Translations under genes and position numbers: made by a program
Shown here: positions 23,061-30,572 of the stretch, piece by piece
How the letters are laid out: each line of letters begins with the position of its first letter
Numbering within the stretch: position 1 is the first letter of the stretch
Notes under the pieces: generated by a model
Databases searched by the model: none
The model's input: the letters and a program-made list of their open reading frames with translations, nothing else
Told to the model about the DNA's origin: nothing
From: JBDRCU01 sp043821485
Lineage (GTDB): Bacteria > Patescibacteriota > Minisyncoccia > 2-02-FULL-40-12 > IGHO2-01-FULL-4-A
NCBI GenBank assembly: GCA_043821485.1
Contig: JBDRCU010000003.1
Span: 1-33,141, forward strand
DNA length: 33,141 nucleotides
Reading direction: 5' to 3'

Positions 23061-24622
23061 TAAAGCTTTTTATGAGTATAATCTTTGCGATCCTCTTCCC
23101 TGAATCCTCCCACAACAGTTATGTCAGCTTTGATAGGTGGATGCGGATCATAGTCAAGCAGTTCAAAATCTTCAAATGTGAAGTCGTCTATATTCGTCTT
23201 GTTTGGATTTATCTTTACAGTTGGAAGTGATCTTGGTTCACGAGTAAGCTGTTCTTTCACTTGTTCGTAGTGATCACTATAAATATGTATATCTCCAAAT
23301 GTATGAACAAACTCTCCTACTTCATAACCGCACACTTGAGCAAGTATCATTGTTAACAATGCATAGCTTGCTATATTAAATGGTACACCAAGAAATGTAT
23401 CTGCGCTACGTTGATAAAGCTGAAGAGACAGTTTATTATCCCTTACATTTATATGAAATAGCGTATGACAAGGCGGAATTGCCATTGAGGTGTCAGGTGC
23501 AGCCATTTCATAAACATATTCAGGATTCCATGCAGATATGATGCAATGTTTGCGATCGGGATAGTTTTTAGTCTTCTCTATTGCCCATGCAAGCTGATCT
23601 ATTTCACGTCCATCGCTTGCTGGCCAACGCCGCCACTGTCTGCCATATACCGGCCCAAGTTCACCCCATTTTTTAACAAAGTCTGAATCGGGCAATTCTT
23701 CTTTAATCTTTTGTGCAAATTCTTTCTGTGTTATTTGAGGTACTTCATTGCGTTCCATTGTCTTTTTGTACTCTTTGTATGCCCAGTCGTCCCAAATATG
23801 CACATTGTTATCTACTAGATATTTAATATTTGCATCTCCTTTCAAAAACCACAGCAATTCATGAAGAATTCCTTTGAAGAAAACCTTTTTTGTCGTAAGC
23901 AGAGGAAAACCCTTAGACAAATCGAAACGAATTTGTCTTCCAAATACACCGGTATATCCTTTGCCTGTTGCGAAATCTTTCTTTTCGTCGCCATTCTCTA
24001 TGATATCTCTCAAAAGATCTAAGTATTGATATTCAGGGTGGCTGCGATCAATTATTGCTGCTGGTGGCTGTTCTGATGTCTCTGGAGCTCCATTACTGTC
24101 ATAACCCGTGTCTATGTATTTATCTTTTGGCGGTTCCCAGCTATGACTGCTTGGGCTTGTCATTCTAGAAAACAGTAATTGTGCAATAGCCATCTTAGGA
24201 CGCAATATTATTGGTACGCTACTGGTATTATATAGTTCAAGCGTGATATTAAGATAATGTCCCGGATTAATTATCCCTGCAGTATTGTGTATGATAAGTC
24301 CTGCTCGTGCCAGAGAACTTTTGCCGGATATCTGTATCAGGTGATCATTTTTTGCTCCGACGTAATCATGCAGTATCCCAAGCACTACAACTCCTGGATG
24401 CAGAATGAACGGTTCGTAGTCGTCAATGTGTATCTCTCGAGTTCGCGGATATATTTTTTTATACGGATCGGTATATCCAGTTGAATGTTGATCAACTATT
24501 ATGAATTTATTCCCAAGCAGAACGTCGTAACTCGCAGGCTGAAGGCGTGATTCATCAAAATCACTGATAGTTATATCCCCGTTCTCAAGCGCTTTTTTGA
24601 TATCTATATCTGATAAAAACAT
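23060..24622 (-). CDS. dCTP deaminase-thymidylate synthase fusion
   Basis: One uninterrupted 520-residue frame joins two enzymes. Residues 1-165 form a dCTP deaminase/dUTPase-type domain: LQPASYDVLLG, GKSSLARAGLIIHNTAG (S102, S103, R106) and the catalytic-Glu motif LELYN (E129). Residues 166-195 are a linker. Residues 196-520 form ThyA: FPLLTTKKVFFKGILHELLW, GPVYGRQWRRW, catalytic C385 in IPPCHTLFHINV, RSADTFLGVPFNIASYALL and GDIHIYSDHY. It would turn dCTP into dUTP (or dUMP) and then methylate dUMP to dTMP. Asn119 replaces the Asp of the usual IDPG/IDAG motif. The CYTH gene ends 1 nt upstream, gatB overlaps downstream, and folA (regenerating tetrahydrofolate) is divergent nearby. Confidence 0.93.
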   Translation of the reverse strand: MFLSDIDIKKALENGDITISDFDESRLQPASYDVLLGNKFIIVDQHSTGYTDPYKKIYPRTREIHIDDYEPFILHPGVVVLGILHDYVGAKNDHLIQISGKSSLARAGLIIHNTAGIINPGHYLNITLELYNTSSVPIILRPKMAIAQLLFSRMTSPSSHSWEPPKDKYIDTGYDSNGAPETSEQPPAAIIDRSHPEYQYLDLLRDIIENGDEKKDFATGKGYTGVFGRQIRFDLSKGFPLLTTKKVFFKGILHELLWFLKGDANIKYLVDNNVHIWDDWAYKEYKKTMERNEVPQITQKEFAQKIKEELPDSDFVKKWGELGPVYGRQWRRWPASDGREIDQLAWAIEKTKNYPDRKHCIISAWNPEYVYEMAAPDTSMAIPPCHTLFHINVRDNKLSLQLYQRSADTFLGVPFNIASYALLTMILAQVCGYEVGEFVHTFGDIHIYSDHYEQVKEQLTREPRSLPTVKINPNKTNIDDFTFEDFELLDYDPHPPIKADITVVGGFREEDRKDYTHKKL

Positions 24623-24623
24623 A

Positions 24624-25295
24624 TTATTCGATTATGAATATTTTATCTGTTCCGTAATAGTCTTCCCAATTGTCATTGTAATGCGCAAACATTCTTTCAA
24701 GTCTGTCCTGTTCAAGTTCGATTGCTTTAAGTTCGGTCATCAATTTTCTTAATTCCCCTGTTGCAGACTCTGTTTCGTTTTCATTCTCAACCATTTTTTC
24801 AAATTCAGCCAGATATCCATATCCTGCATTTTTATCAATACAAATATTGCAGTCTTTTACCTTATACTCTTCGCGCTCACGCGACCACTTAGCCTGATAT
24901 GTGAATCCTGCGTCCAGCAATGTTTTATCAAGTTCATCTAGTGTTAGATCAAGTATATTTACTTCAAGTTCGATACGTCGGATTCCATTAGCACTGGTTG
25001 TATCGTCTATCGATGCTTTGATAACTAGGGATACAGTATTGTTGCGTTTTCTTGTGCGGACGGAAGTACTTCCGCCTCCCTTAATAATTTCATCTAGTCT
25101 CTCTAACTGCTGATCGGTCGCATACTTGATTAGATGCTTTTTCAATTTCTTGAGATTGCCGTTAATAAAGTAATGATTGAGTTGTGAACTCCGTTCAATA
25201 ATCTGTGCATTCGGATCAATCCGTGCTATATTTGCTTTCAGTTCATCGCATTTAGCCTGCGACCCTAAAAGACTTTTTATTTCTACTTCATACAT
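24624..25295 (-). CDS. CYTH domain protein (triphosphate tunnel metalloenzyme)
   Basis: The 223-residue protein begins YEVEIKS, the ExExK motif of the CYTH superfamily. Further basic and acidic strands follow (TSVRTRKRNNTVSLVIKASI, GIRRIELEVNI, KWSREREEYKV, DKNAGYGYLAEFEKM), as in the tunnel fold. Members are class IV adenylyl cyclases, thiamine triphosphatases or inorganic triphosphatases; the sequence does not decide which. It is the first gene of an operon with the Dcd-ThyA fusion and gatB. The promoter places transcription start about 3 nt before the ATG. Confidence 0.85.
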   Translation of the reverse strand: MYEVEIKSLLGSQAKCDELKANIARIDPNAQIIERSSQLNHYFINGNLKKLKKHLIKYATDQQLERLDEIIKGGGSTSVRTRKRNNTVSLVIKASIDDTTSANGIRRIELEVNILDLTLDELDKTLLDAGFTYQAKWSREREEYKVKDCNICIDKNAGYGYLAEFEKMVENENETESATGELRKLMTELKAIELEQDRLERMFAHYNDNWEDYYGTDKIFIIE

Positions 25296-25304
25296 GGTAG
25301 GTCT

Positions 25305-25333
25305 AGTATATGGCTTTGCTTATACCCATTCAA
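25305..25333 (-). promoter_or_regulatory. Promoter of the CYTH-dcd/thyA-gatB operon
   Basis: TTGAAT (25328-25333), a 17-nt spacer and TATACT (25305-25310) read on the minus strand, ending 10 nt from the ATG at 25295. The same TTGAAT -35 occurs at 32047-32052. The folA start lies 22 nt beyond the -35, so the two divergent units share this gap. Confidence 0.6.
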
Positions 25334-25354
25334 TCTTGACCCCCCATATCTTTC

Positions 25355-25846
25355 ATGCCTAATCAACCGCGAATCAGTATTATAGCCGTGATAGGAGCAC
25401 GCACTCGTGCTCTTGGCAAGGATAATAAGCTACTCTGGGACATCCCGGAAGACTTAAGGCGTTTCAGACGTATTACAAAAGGACACGTTGTTATTATGGG
25501 GCGTAAAACCCATGAGTCTATAGGAAGACCTCTACCCCATCGTCTTAATATTGTTATTACGCGCAATCCAGACTATAAAACCGAAGGATGTACAGTCGTC
25601 ACCTCTCTTGAACTAGCTATAGAAGAAGCAAAAAAACACGAAAAAGAAGAAATTTTCATTATTGGAGGAGCGCAGATTTATGAACAGGCAATGCCATATA
25701 CAGACAGACTTTATTTGACATTGGTTGATGACGCGACGCAAGGTGATGCTTATTTTCCGGAGTATGCGGAGTTTAAGACGATAATAAAAGAAGAATTCGG
25801 CAGTTCAGCCGGATTCCAGTATTCGTTTTTAACTTTAGAGAAATAG
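25355..25846 (+). CDS. folA: Dihydrofolate reductase
   Basis: The 163-residue enzyme reduces dihydrofolate, a product of the ThyA reaction, to tetrahydrofolate. Motifs are IAVIGARTRALGKDNKLLW (with LGKDNKLLWDIPEDL and the catalytic Asp), VIMGRKTHESIGRPLPHRLN, IFIIGGAQIYEQAMPYTDRL and GDAYFPE. Length is typical. It diverges from the operon containing the Dcd-ThyA fusion, so the thymidylate cycle is encoded within 3 kb. It is convergent with rplK, only 2 nt apart, with no terminator visible between them. Confidence 0.97.
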   Translation: MPNQPRISIIAVIGARTRALGKDNKLLWDIPEDLRRFRRITKGHVVIMGRKTHESIGRPLPHRLNIVITRNPDYKTEGCTVVTSLELAIEEAKKHEKEEIFIIGGAQIYEQAMPYTDRLYLTLVDDATQGDAYFPEYAEFKTIIKEEFGSSAGFQYSFLTLEK

Positions 25847-25848
25847 TT

Positions 25849-26271
25849 TTACTTTATCTCTATTCCCATTGACTTAGCTGTCCCTTCAACTACTTTCATC
25901 GCTGATTCAACATCATTTGCATTGAGATCTGGCATTTTGATTTCGGCTATTTCACGAACTTGGTCTTTTGTGACTTTGCCAACCTTTTTTTTGTTTGGTT
26001 CTCCGGAGCCTTTGTCTAATCCTGCTGCTTTGCGAAGTAAAAATGCTGCTGGCGGAGTCTTTAATACAAAATTAAATGACCTGTCTTCATAGACTGTGAT
26101 TTCTGCAGGGATGATTTGTCCCATTTTGTCTTTGGTCTGGTCGTTGAACTTGGTGCAGAATTCTTGCATATTAACTCCATGAGGACCGAGTGCAGTACCA
26201 ACTGGAGGAGCCGGAGTTGCTTTTCCTGCTTCGAGTTGAATTTTTATAATTGTTTTTATTGGTTTCGCCAT
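25849..26271 (-). CDS. rplK: 50S ribosomal protein L11
   Basis: The 140-residue protein of the GTPase-associated centre reads IKIQLEAGKATPAPPVGTAL, then GPHGVNMQEFCTKFND and PPAAFLLRKAAGLDKGSGEP, with the C-terminal rRNA-binding domain (VREIAEIKMPDLNANDVESA). It follows nusG by 23 nt. Normally rplA (L1) comes next; here the operon stops and folA converges. Confidence 0.98.
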   Translation of the reverse strand: MAKPIKTIIKIQLEAGKATPAPPVGTALGPHGVNMQEFCTKFNDQTKDKMGQIIPAEITVYEDRSFNFVLKTPPAAFLLRKAAGLDKGSGEPNKKKVGKVTKDQVREIAEIKMPDLNANDVESAMKVVEGTAKSMGIEIK

Positions 26272-26294
26272 TTTAATAGTTAGTTAAATATCTT

Positions 26295-26840
26295 TTAAAT
26301 TTTCTGTACTTGCAGGAAGTCGAGCTCAACTGGTGTTTCTCGTCCGAACATACTGACCAATACTTTGATTCTTCCTCGTGCTTCATCTATTTCAGATATT
26401 CTTCCGGAAAAATCTTTAAAAGGTCCGTCTGTGATTTTTACGCTGTCCCCTACTGCTACATCAAGTTTGTATTTAGGATCTTCAACTCCCATTCTTTGTT
26501 TGAGAGTTTCAACTTCGTCACTAGATAAAGGAGTAGGAATAACTCCTGCGCCTATGAACCCTGTGACATTAGGAGTGTTTCTGACTACATACCATGAATC
26601 GTCAGAAACAATCATTTCAACCAATACATATCCGGGATATATTTTTTCTTCTATTGTGTGACGCTTACCTCCTTTGATTTTGATCTTTTTTTCTTTTGGA
26701 ACAATAACGCTGAATATCTTATCTTCATATCCAAGGGATTCTACGCGTTGATGAAGATTGCTTGCTACATTGTCTTCGTATCCGGAATAGGTATGGATTG
26801 CATACCAGCGCCGTTCTTTTGATTCTGCTTGTTTTGACAT
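26295..26840 (-). CDS. nusG: Transcription antitermination/elongation factor NusG
   Basis: The 181-residue protein has the NGN domain (RRWYAIHTYSGYEDNVASNL, YPGYVLVEMIVSDDSWYVVR, NTPNVTGFIG) and a C-terminal KOW domain (GDSVKITDGPFKDFSGRISE, then RIKVLVSMFGRETPVELDF). It couples RNA polymerase to the ribosome or Rho. It lies in the standard secE-nusG-rplK order. Confidence 0.98.
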   Translation of the reverse strand: MSKQAESKERRWYAIHTYSGYEDNVASNLHQRVESLGYEDKIFSVIVPKEKKIKIKGGKRHTIEEKIYPGYVLVEMIVSDDSWYVVRNTPNVTGFIGAGVIPTPLSSDEVETLKQRMGVEDPKYKLDVAVGDSVKITDGPFKDFSGRISEIDEARGRIKVLVSMFGRETPVELDFLQVQKI

Positions 26841-26867
26841 TGTACTAAAGTGCTAGTTAATACTAAT

Positions 26868-27050
26868 TTAAACTACGAATTGGTCCAAAATCCATCTGAA
26901 TAGGACGTCCAGTACGCCCAAAAACAGTGCAACTACGATACTCATTGCAATGACGATAAGGGTATATCTCGTTGTCTGACTTTTTGAGGGCCAGGTTACT
27001 TTTGCTAATTCTACTTTTACCTCCCGTAGAAAACTGCCTGCTTTACTCAT
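26868..27050 (-). CDS. secE: Preprotein translocase subunit SecE
   Basis: This 60-residue single-helix subunit of the SecYEG channel has the family motif FLREVKVELAKVTWPSKSQT followed by one membrane helix (TLIVIAMSIVVALFLGVLDV). It is the short one-helix form found in most bacteria outside the enterics. It starts the secE-nusG-rplK operon. Confidence 0.96.
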   Translation of the reverse strand: MSKAGSFLREVKVELAKVTWPSKSQTTRYTLIVIAMSIVVALFLGVLDVLFRWILDQFVV

Positions 27051-27059
27051 ATTTTGTAT

Positions 27060-27079
27060 AAAAAACAGTCTTTGGAGAC
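27060..27079 (-). terminator. Weak terminator after gyrB
   Basis: On the minus strand GTCT-CCAA-AGAC forms a 4-bp stem followed by TG and six T's. A second 6-bp pairing (AGATCT at 27109-27114 and 27124-27129) sits just at the gyrB stop. Together they could end the gyrB transcript before secE. Confidence 0.4.
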
Positions 27080-27127
27080 CTATTTTGATACCGAGATAGT
27101 ACCATGACAGATCTCTAAAAGCAAGAT

Positions 27128-30100
27128 CTATATATCTAGATTTTTAACACTTTTTGCGTGTGATTGTATAAATTTTTTACGTGGCAGAACATCAGACCCC
27201 ATTAATACATCAAATACATTGTCTGCAGCCTCTGCATCTTTGATGGTGACCTGGAGTAGTGTGCGTTGATCTGGATCCATGGTGGTCTCCCATAGTTGAT
27301 CAGCATTCATTTCACCAAGACCTTTATAGCGCTGTATGCTGACGCCTGTGACTTTGATTTCTTCTGTTGCTTCTGTTGCTTGTTCTGTACCATCTGCCTT
27401 GGCGTCATCATCTTCATCAAGAGAGCTTACCTCCCATCCATCCTTTGTTTTGCTTGTTTTCCCTTTTGCAGTTGCGCTTTTTTTATCGGGCTCGGTAGAA
27501 GGAGCTTCTTTTTCAAGAGTTTTCAGAACTCTTAATTTTTCTTCTTCTGTATAGACATAGGTTATCTTTCTATTCTTTTCTATTCTATAGAGTGGTGGTT
27601 GTGCAATGTATAGATAACCCTGTTCGATTAATTTGGGGAAGTATCTGTAGAAAAGCGTTAGCAATAGCGTGCGAATGTGCGCGCCATCAACATCAGCATC
27701 GGTCATTATTATAATTTTGTGATACCTTAACTTTCCTATATCAAATTCTTCTGCAATTGCAGTACCCATAGCAATAACAAGAGCGCGTATTTCTGCATGT
27801 GCAAGCATTTTATCTATTCGTGCGCGTTCGACATTAAGAACTTTTCCTCGTAGAGGCAGTATTGCCTGAAAGCGCCTATTGCGGCCCTGTTTAGCGCTAT
27901 TGTGCACGAACACACCGTTTGCTAGAGCAAAGTTGTGTGTTTCTGGCACTTCAATATCGTAGACATCCATTTTTTCACGGACATTTTCTACAGAGACTAT
28001 TTTATGATTGAATTTAACTACGGCGTCATGGAGTTTGTTCTGATCTCCTTCGAAGAATCTTCCAAGTATTGTATTATAGCGCAGGACGCTCTTATCGTTT
28101 AGGATAGGTCGGAGCTCCTCGTATCTCTGGGTATCCATGAAGCCTTTTGCCTTATAAATATCATGTAGTAAGCTAAGTGCTTTTCTGCGATAAGTTTGGT
28201 CATATGCTATTTTACGTTTTTTGCGAAAGGCATTAGTCCATTGTTTCTTCGTTTTTTTGCTACGCCATGCTCTTAATTCTTTATCATCCCATTGCTTTAT
28301 AGATAGATCAGATAGCCATTCTTTTCGATGAGGATTGTCCCAAAAGAAGTTTCTGATTCTTTCGGCCTGTACTTTCCTGTTGTCTAGATTGTTCCAGTAT
28401 TTCTGTTGCTCTTCATTTAAGCGTTTAGTGCTTTTTTCACGATAAGCAGTATTACTATTGTAAAAGGTTAAAAATTTTTCACCCATGTATTTTTTGTATT
28501 CTGTGCTCTTCCACTGTTCTTTAGCTCTTTTGCTAAGTTCATCCTTCATAGTCAGCATTTTTTCTTGCATTCTCTTTCTGAAATTGGGAGTTCGTCTCAG
28601 TCTTTTGAGCTTTTCCAAGATTTCAGGTGTATGCAAATATTTATCCGCATGTTTCCTGTGAAGAGTAAGATGGTCTTCCTTCTGTAGTCTAATAATGTTA
28701 TCAGGATTATTATTTAGTTTTTTAAAATCTTTATGGTGCCTGTGCGAATTTGTTGCTTCATTATAAAGACCTCTTCTTATGTTGTATTTATCTGCAAGAA
28801 CATGAGTGTATACCCAGCGCGTCTTAGTGGGATCAAAGACTAGTTCATATCCGGTTATAGTCATCCACCCTTCTCGTTTAGACAGCTGTTTATAAAGAGG
28901 CATTAATGAATCTTGTTTGACGAGATACTGTGCTTCTTTGTATGAGCCGTCTCGAAGCATAAACTTGTGATTCGGAGTGCATTTTATCTCTTCTCCGTTG
29001 TCTAGAGTTACTTTAATTACTTTAGTCCTCTTTTTTGTTATGCGGGGATATTTTATTGGTGCTATCGCGATGTTCCCATTTTTGTCAACAGTGTAGCAGT
29101 AATTCTGTCTGCCTTCTTTAAATTCTTCTACCAATTGTTTAAATGTGATATCTCTTCCGTCTGTAAGGGTAACCTTTGTATCTCCGGAAAAACAACCCCC
29201 TGCCGAATCTCCCTCAACGATAAATATTTCTGATTCATCTGCTTTGCGCGAAGAGCAGTCAGCAAGCTTGCCCGGCAGAGTGAATCCTTCAAGCGCGCCT
29301 TTGCGTATAACGGTTTCGCGGGCAGCACGTGCGGCAATACGAGCCTTTGAAGCGATAATCACTTGGCCTAATATTTCTTTTGCATCTTGCGGGTGGCGTT
29401 CAAGCCAGTCAGCAAGTTCTGTATTGATTATGCTTTCTACTGCAGTACGAGCTTCAGGATTTCCTAGCTTGGCCTTAGTCTGTCCTTCAAACTGTGCTTC
29501 GCCGAGTCTTACTGATACGATGGATGTAAGCCCTTCGCGGATATCTTCTCCTGTAAGATTTTCGTCTTTTTTGTCTTTTAAGAAGCCATTCTTCTTGGCA
29601 TAGTCATTGAATGTTCTGGTTATTGCAGATCGAAATCCTGTTAAGTGCGAGCCTCCTTCAATTGTATGTACGTTATTTGCAAAACTTAATTCATGTCCCT
29701 GAATATGATCAGTGTATTGAAAAGCAACTTCTACAATCATATTCTCTGCTTCTTTGGATATGTAAAAGATATTCGCATGTTTGGGTTCGCTGTGATGGTT
29801 AAGAAATTTTACATAAGAAACTATTCCTCCATCAAAATAGAAGGTGTGGGAAGGGGCCACTACATGATTGCTATTGCCATTGCACAGTTTTGATTCAGGG
29901 TTAAGGGCTTCACGTTCATCTTTAATGGTTATGCGTATTCCTTTTGTTAAATATGCCTGCTGGCGAAGATGGGTAAGAATCGTATGCCAGTCATATTGTA
30001 TTTCTTTGAATATTTCAGGATCAGGCTCGAATGTAATAGTTGTGCCGTTCTTCTTGCATTTGCCGACCTTCTTGACTGTGCGCTTAGGCTTTCCTTTTGA

Positions 30101-30571
30101 ATATTCTTGTTCATAAAGAGCTCCGTCTCTGCAAATTTCAGCTTTTAGATAAATAGATAAAGCATTAACAACAGATACGCCTACACCGTGAAGTCCTGCA
30201 GCCACTTTGTATGATTCACCGCCGAATTTACCTCCTGCATGAAGAGTGGTCATTACAGTTTCAAGTGCTGACTTGCCTGTTTGTTTATGCGTTTCTACTG
30301 GGATACCTCGTCCATCATCACTAACTCGAACACGGCCCTCAGGTAAAAGAGTTAAGTCAATATTTTTAGCATAGCCTCCCATTGCTTCGTCCAAGCTATT
30401 GTCAACAACTTCCCAGATAAGATGGTGAAGACCGTCTACGCCAGTTGAACCAATGTACATACCCGGACGTTTTCGTACAGGTTCCAATCCTTCAAGTACA
30501 AAAATATCCTTTGCAGTATAATTGTTTTCTGGTTTTTTGGGTTTTGGTTTGGATTCTTCTTTTTTTATCAT
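27128..30571 (-). CDS. gyrB: DNA gyrase subunit B with an in-frame intein
   Basis: This 1147-residue precursor has the GHKL ATPase domain (EVVDNSLDEAMGGYA, DDGRGIPVETHK, GLHGVGVSVVNALS), the transducer, and a TOPRIM domain (FIVEGDSAGG and IMTDADVDGAHIRTLLLTLF). The end (QRYKGLGEMNADQLWETTMD) is typical of GyrB. A 432-residue intein (residues 460-891) interrupts TOPRIM between SAGG and SAKQG; after splicing the protein is about 715 residues. A low-complexity acidic/lysine-rich insert (STEPDKKSATAKGKTSK and on) sits before the C-terminal motif. It forms an operon with the upstream PheRS gene (1-nt gap). Type II topoisomerase negative supercoiling requires GyrA, which is not in the window. Confidence 0.96.
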   Translation of the reverse strand: MIKKEESKPKPKKPENNYTAKDIFVLEGLEPVRKRPGMYIGSTGVDGLHHLIWEVVDNSLDEAMGGYAKNIDLTLLPEGRVRVSDDGRGIPVETHKQTGKSALETVMTTLHAGGKFGGESYKVAAGLHGVGVSVVNALSIYLKAEICRDGALYEQEYSKGKPKRTVKKVGKCKKNGTTITFEPDPEIFKEIQYDWHTILTHLRQQAYLTKGIRITIKDEREALNPESKLCNGNSNHVVAPSHTFYFDGGIVSYVKFLNHHSEPKHANIFYISKEAENMIVEVAFQYTDHIQGHELSFANNVHTIEGGSHLTGFRSAITRTFNDYAKKNGFLKDKKDENLTGEDIREGLTSIVSVRLGEAQFEGQTKAKLGNPEARTAVESIINTELADWLERHPQDAKEILGQVIIASKARIAARAARETVIRKGALEGFTLPGKLADCSSRKADESEIFIVEGDSAGGCFSGDTKVTLTDGRDITFKQLVEEFKEGRQNYCYTVDKNGNIAIAPIKYPRITKKRTKVIKVTLDNGEEIKCTPNHKFMLRDGSYKEAQYLVKQDSLMPLYKQLSKREGWMTITGYELVFDPTKTRWVYTHVLADKYNIRRGLYNEATNSHRHHKDFKKLNNNPDNIIRLQKEDHLTLHRKHADKYLHTPEILEKLKRLRRTPNFRKRMQEKMLTMKDELSKRAKEQWKSTEYKKYMGEKFLTFYNSNTAYREKSTKRLNEEQQKYWNNLDNRKVQAERIRNFFWDNPHRKEWLSDLSIKQWDDKELRAWRSKKTKKQWTNAFRKKRKIAYDQTYRRKALSLLHDIYKAKGFMDTQRYEELRPILNDKSVLRYNTILGRFFEGDQNKLHDAVVKFNHKIVSVENVREKMDVYDIEVPETHNFALANGVFVHNSAKQGRNRRFQAILPLRGKVLNVERARIDKMLAHAEIRALVIAMGTAIAEEFDIGKLRYHKIIIMTDADVDGAHIRTLLLTLFYRYFPKLIEQGYLYIAQPPLYRIEKNRKITYVYTEEEKLRVLKTLEKEAPSTEPDKKSATAKGKTSKTKDGWEVSSLDEDDDAKADGTEQATEATEEIKVTGVSIQRYKGLGEMNADQLWETTMDPDQRTLLQVTIKDAEAADNVFDVLMGSDVLPRKKFIQSHAKSVKNLDI
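27899..29194 (-). mobile_element. GyrB intein with HNH homing endonuclease and tandem DNA-binding modules
   Basis: The 432-residue intein begins Cys1 (CFSGDTKVTLTDGRD, block A) and has block B (CTPNHKFMLRDGSY), block F (VYDIEVPETHNFALANG) and block G (VFVHN) followed by Ser+1. All residues needed for splicing (Cys1, block B His, His431-Asn432, Ser+1) are present. The insertion site matches the known cyanobacterial GyrB intein, and the splicing blocks read as close relatives of it. An HNH nuclease motif lies at intein residues 151-183 (SHRHHKDFKKLNNNPDNIIR). Residues ~190-335 are six or so 18-25-residue basic repeats ending in aromatic residues (EQW, KYW, FFW, KQW, KKQW), like nuclease-associated modular domains. 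Confidence 0.93.
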
Positions 30572-30572
30572 A

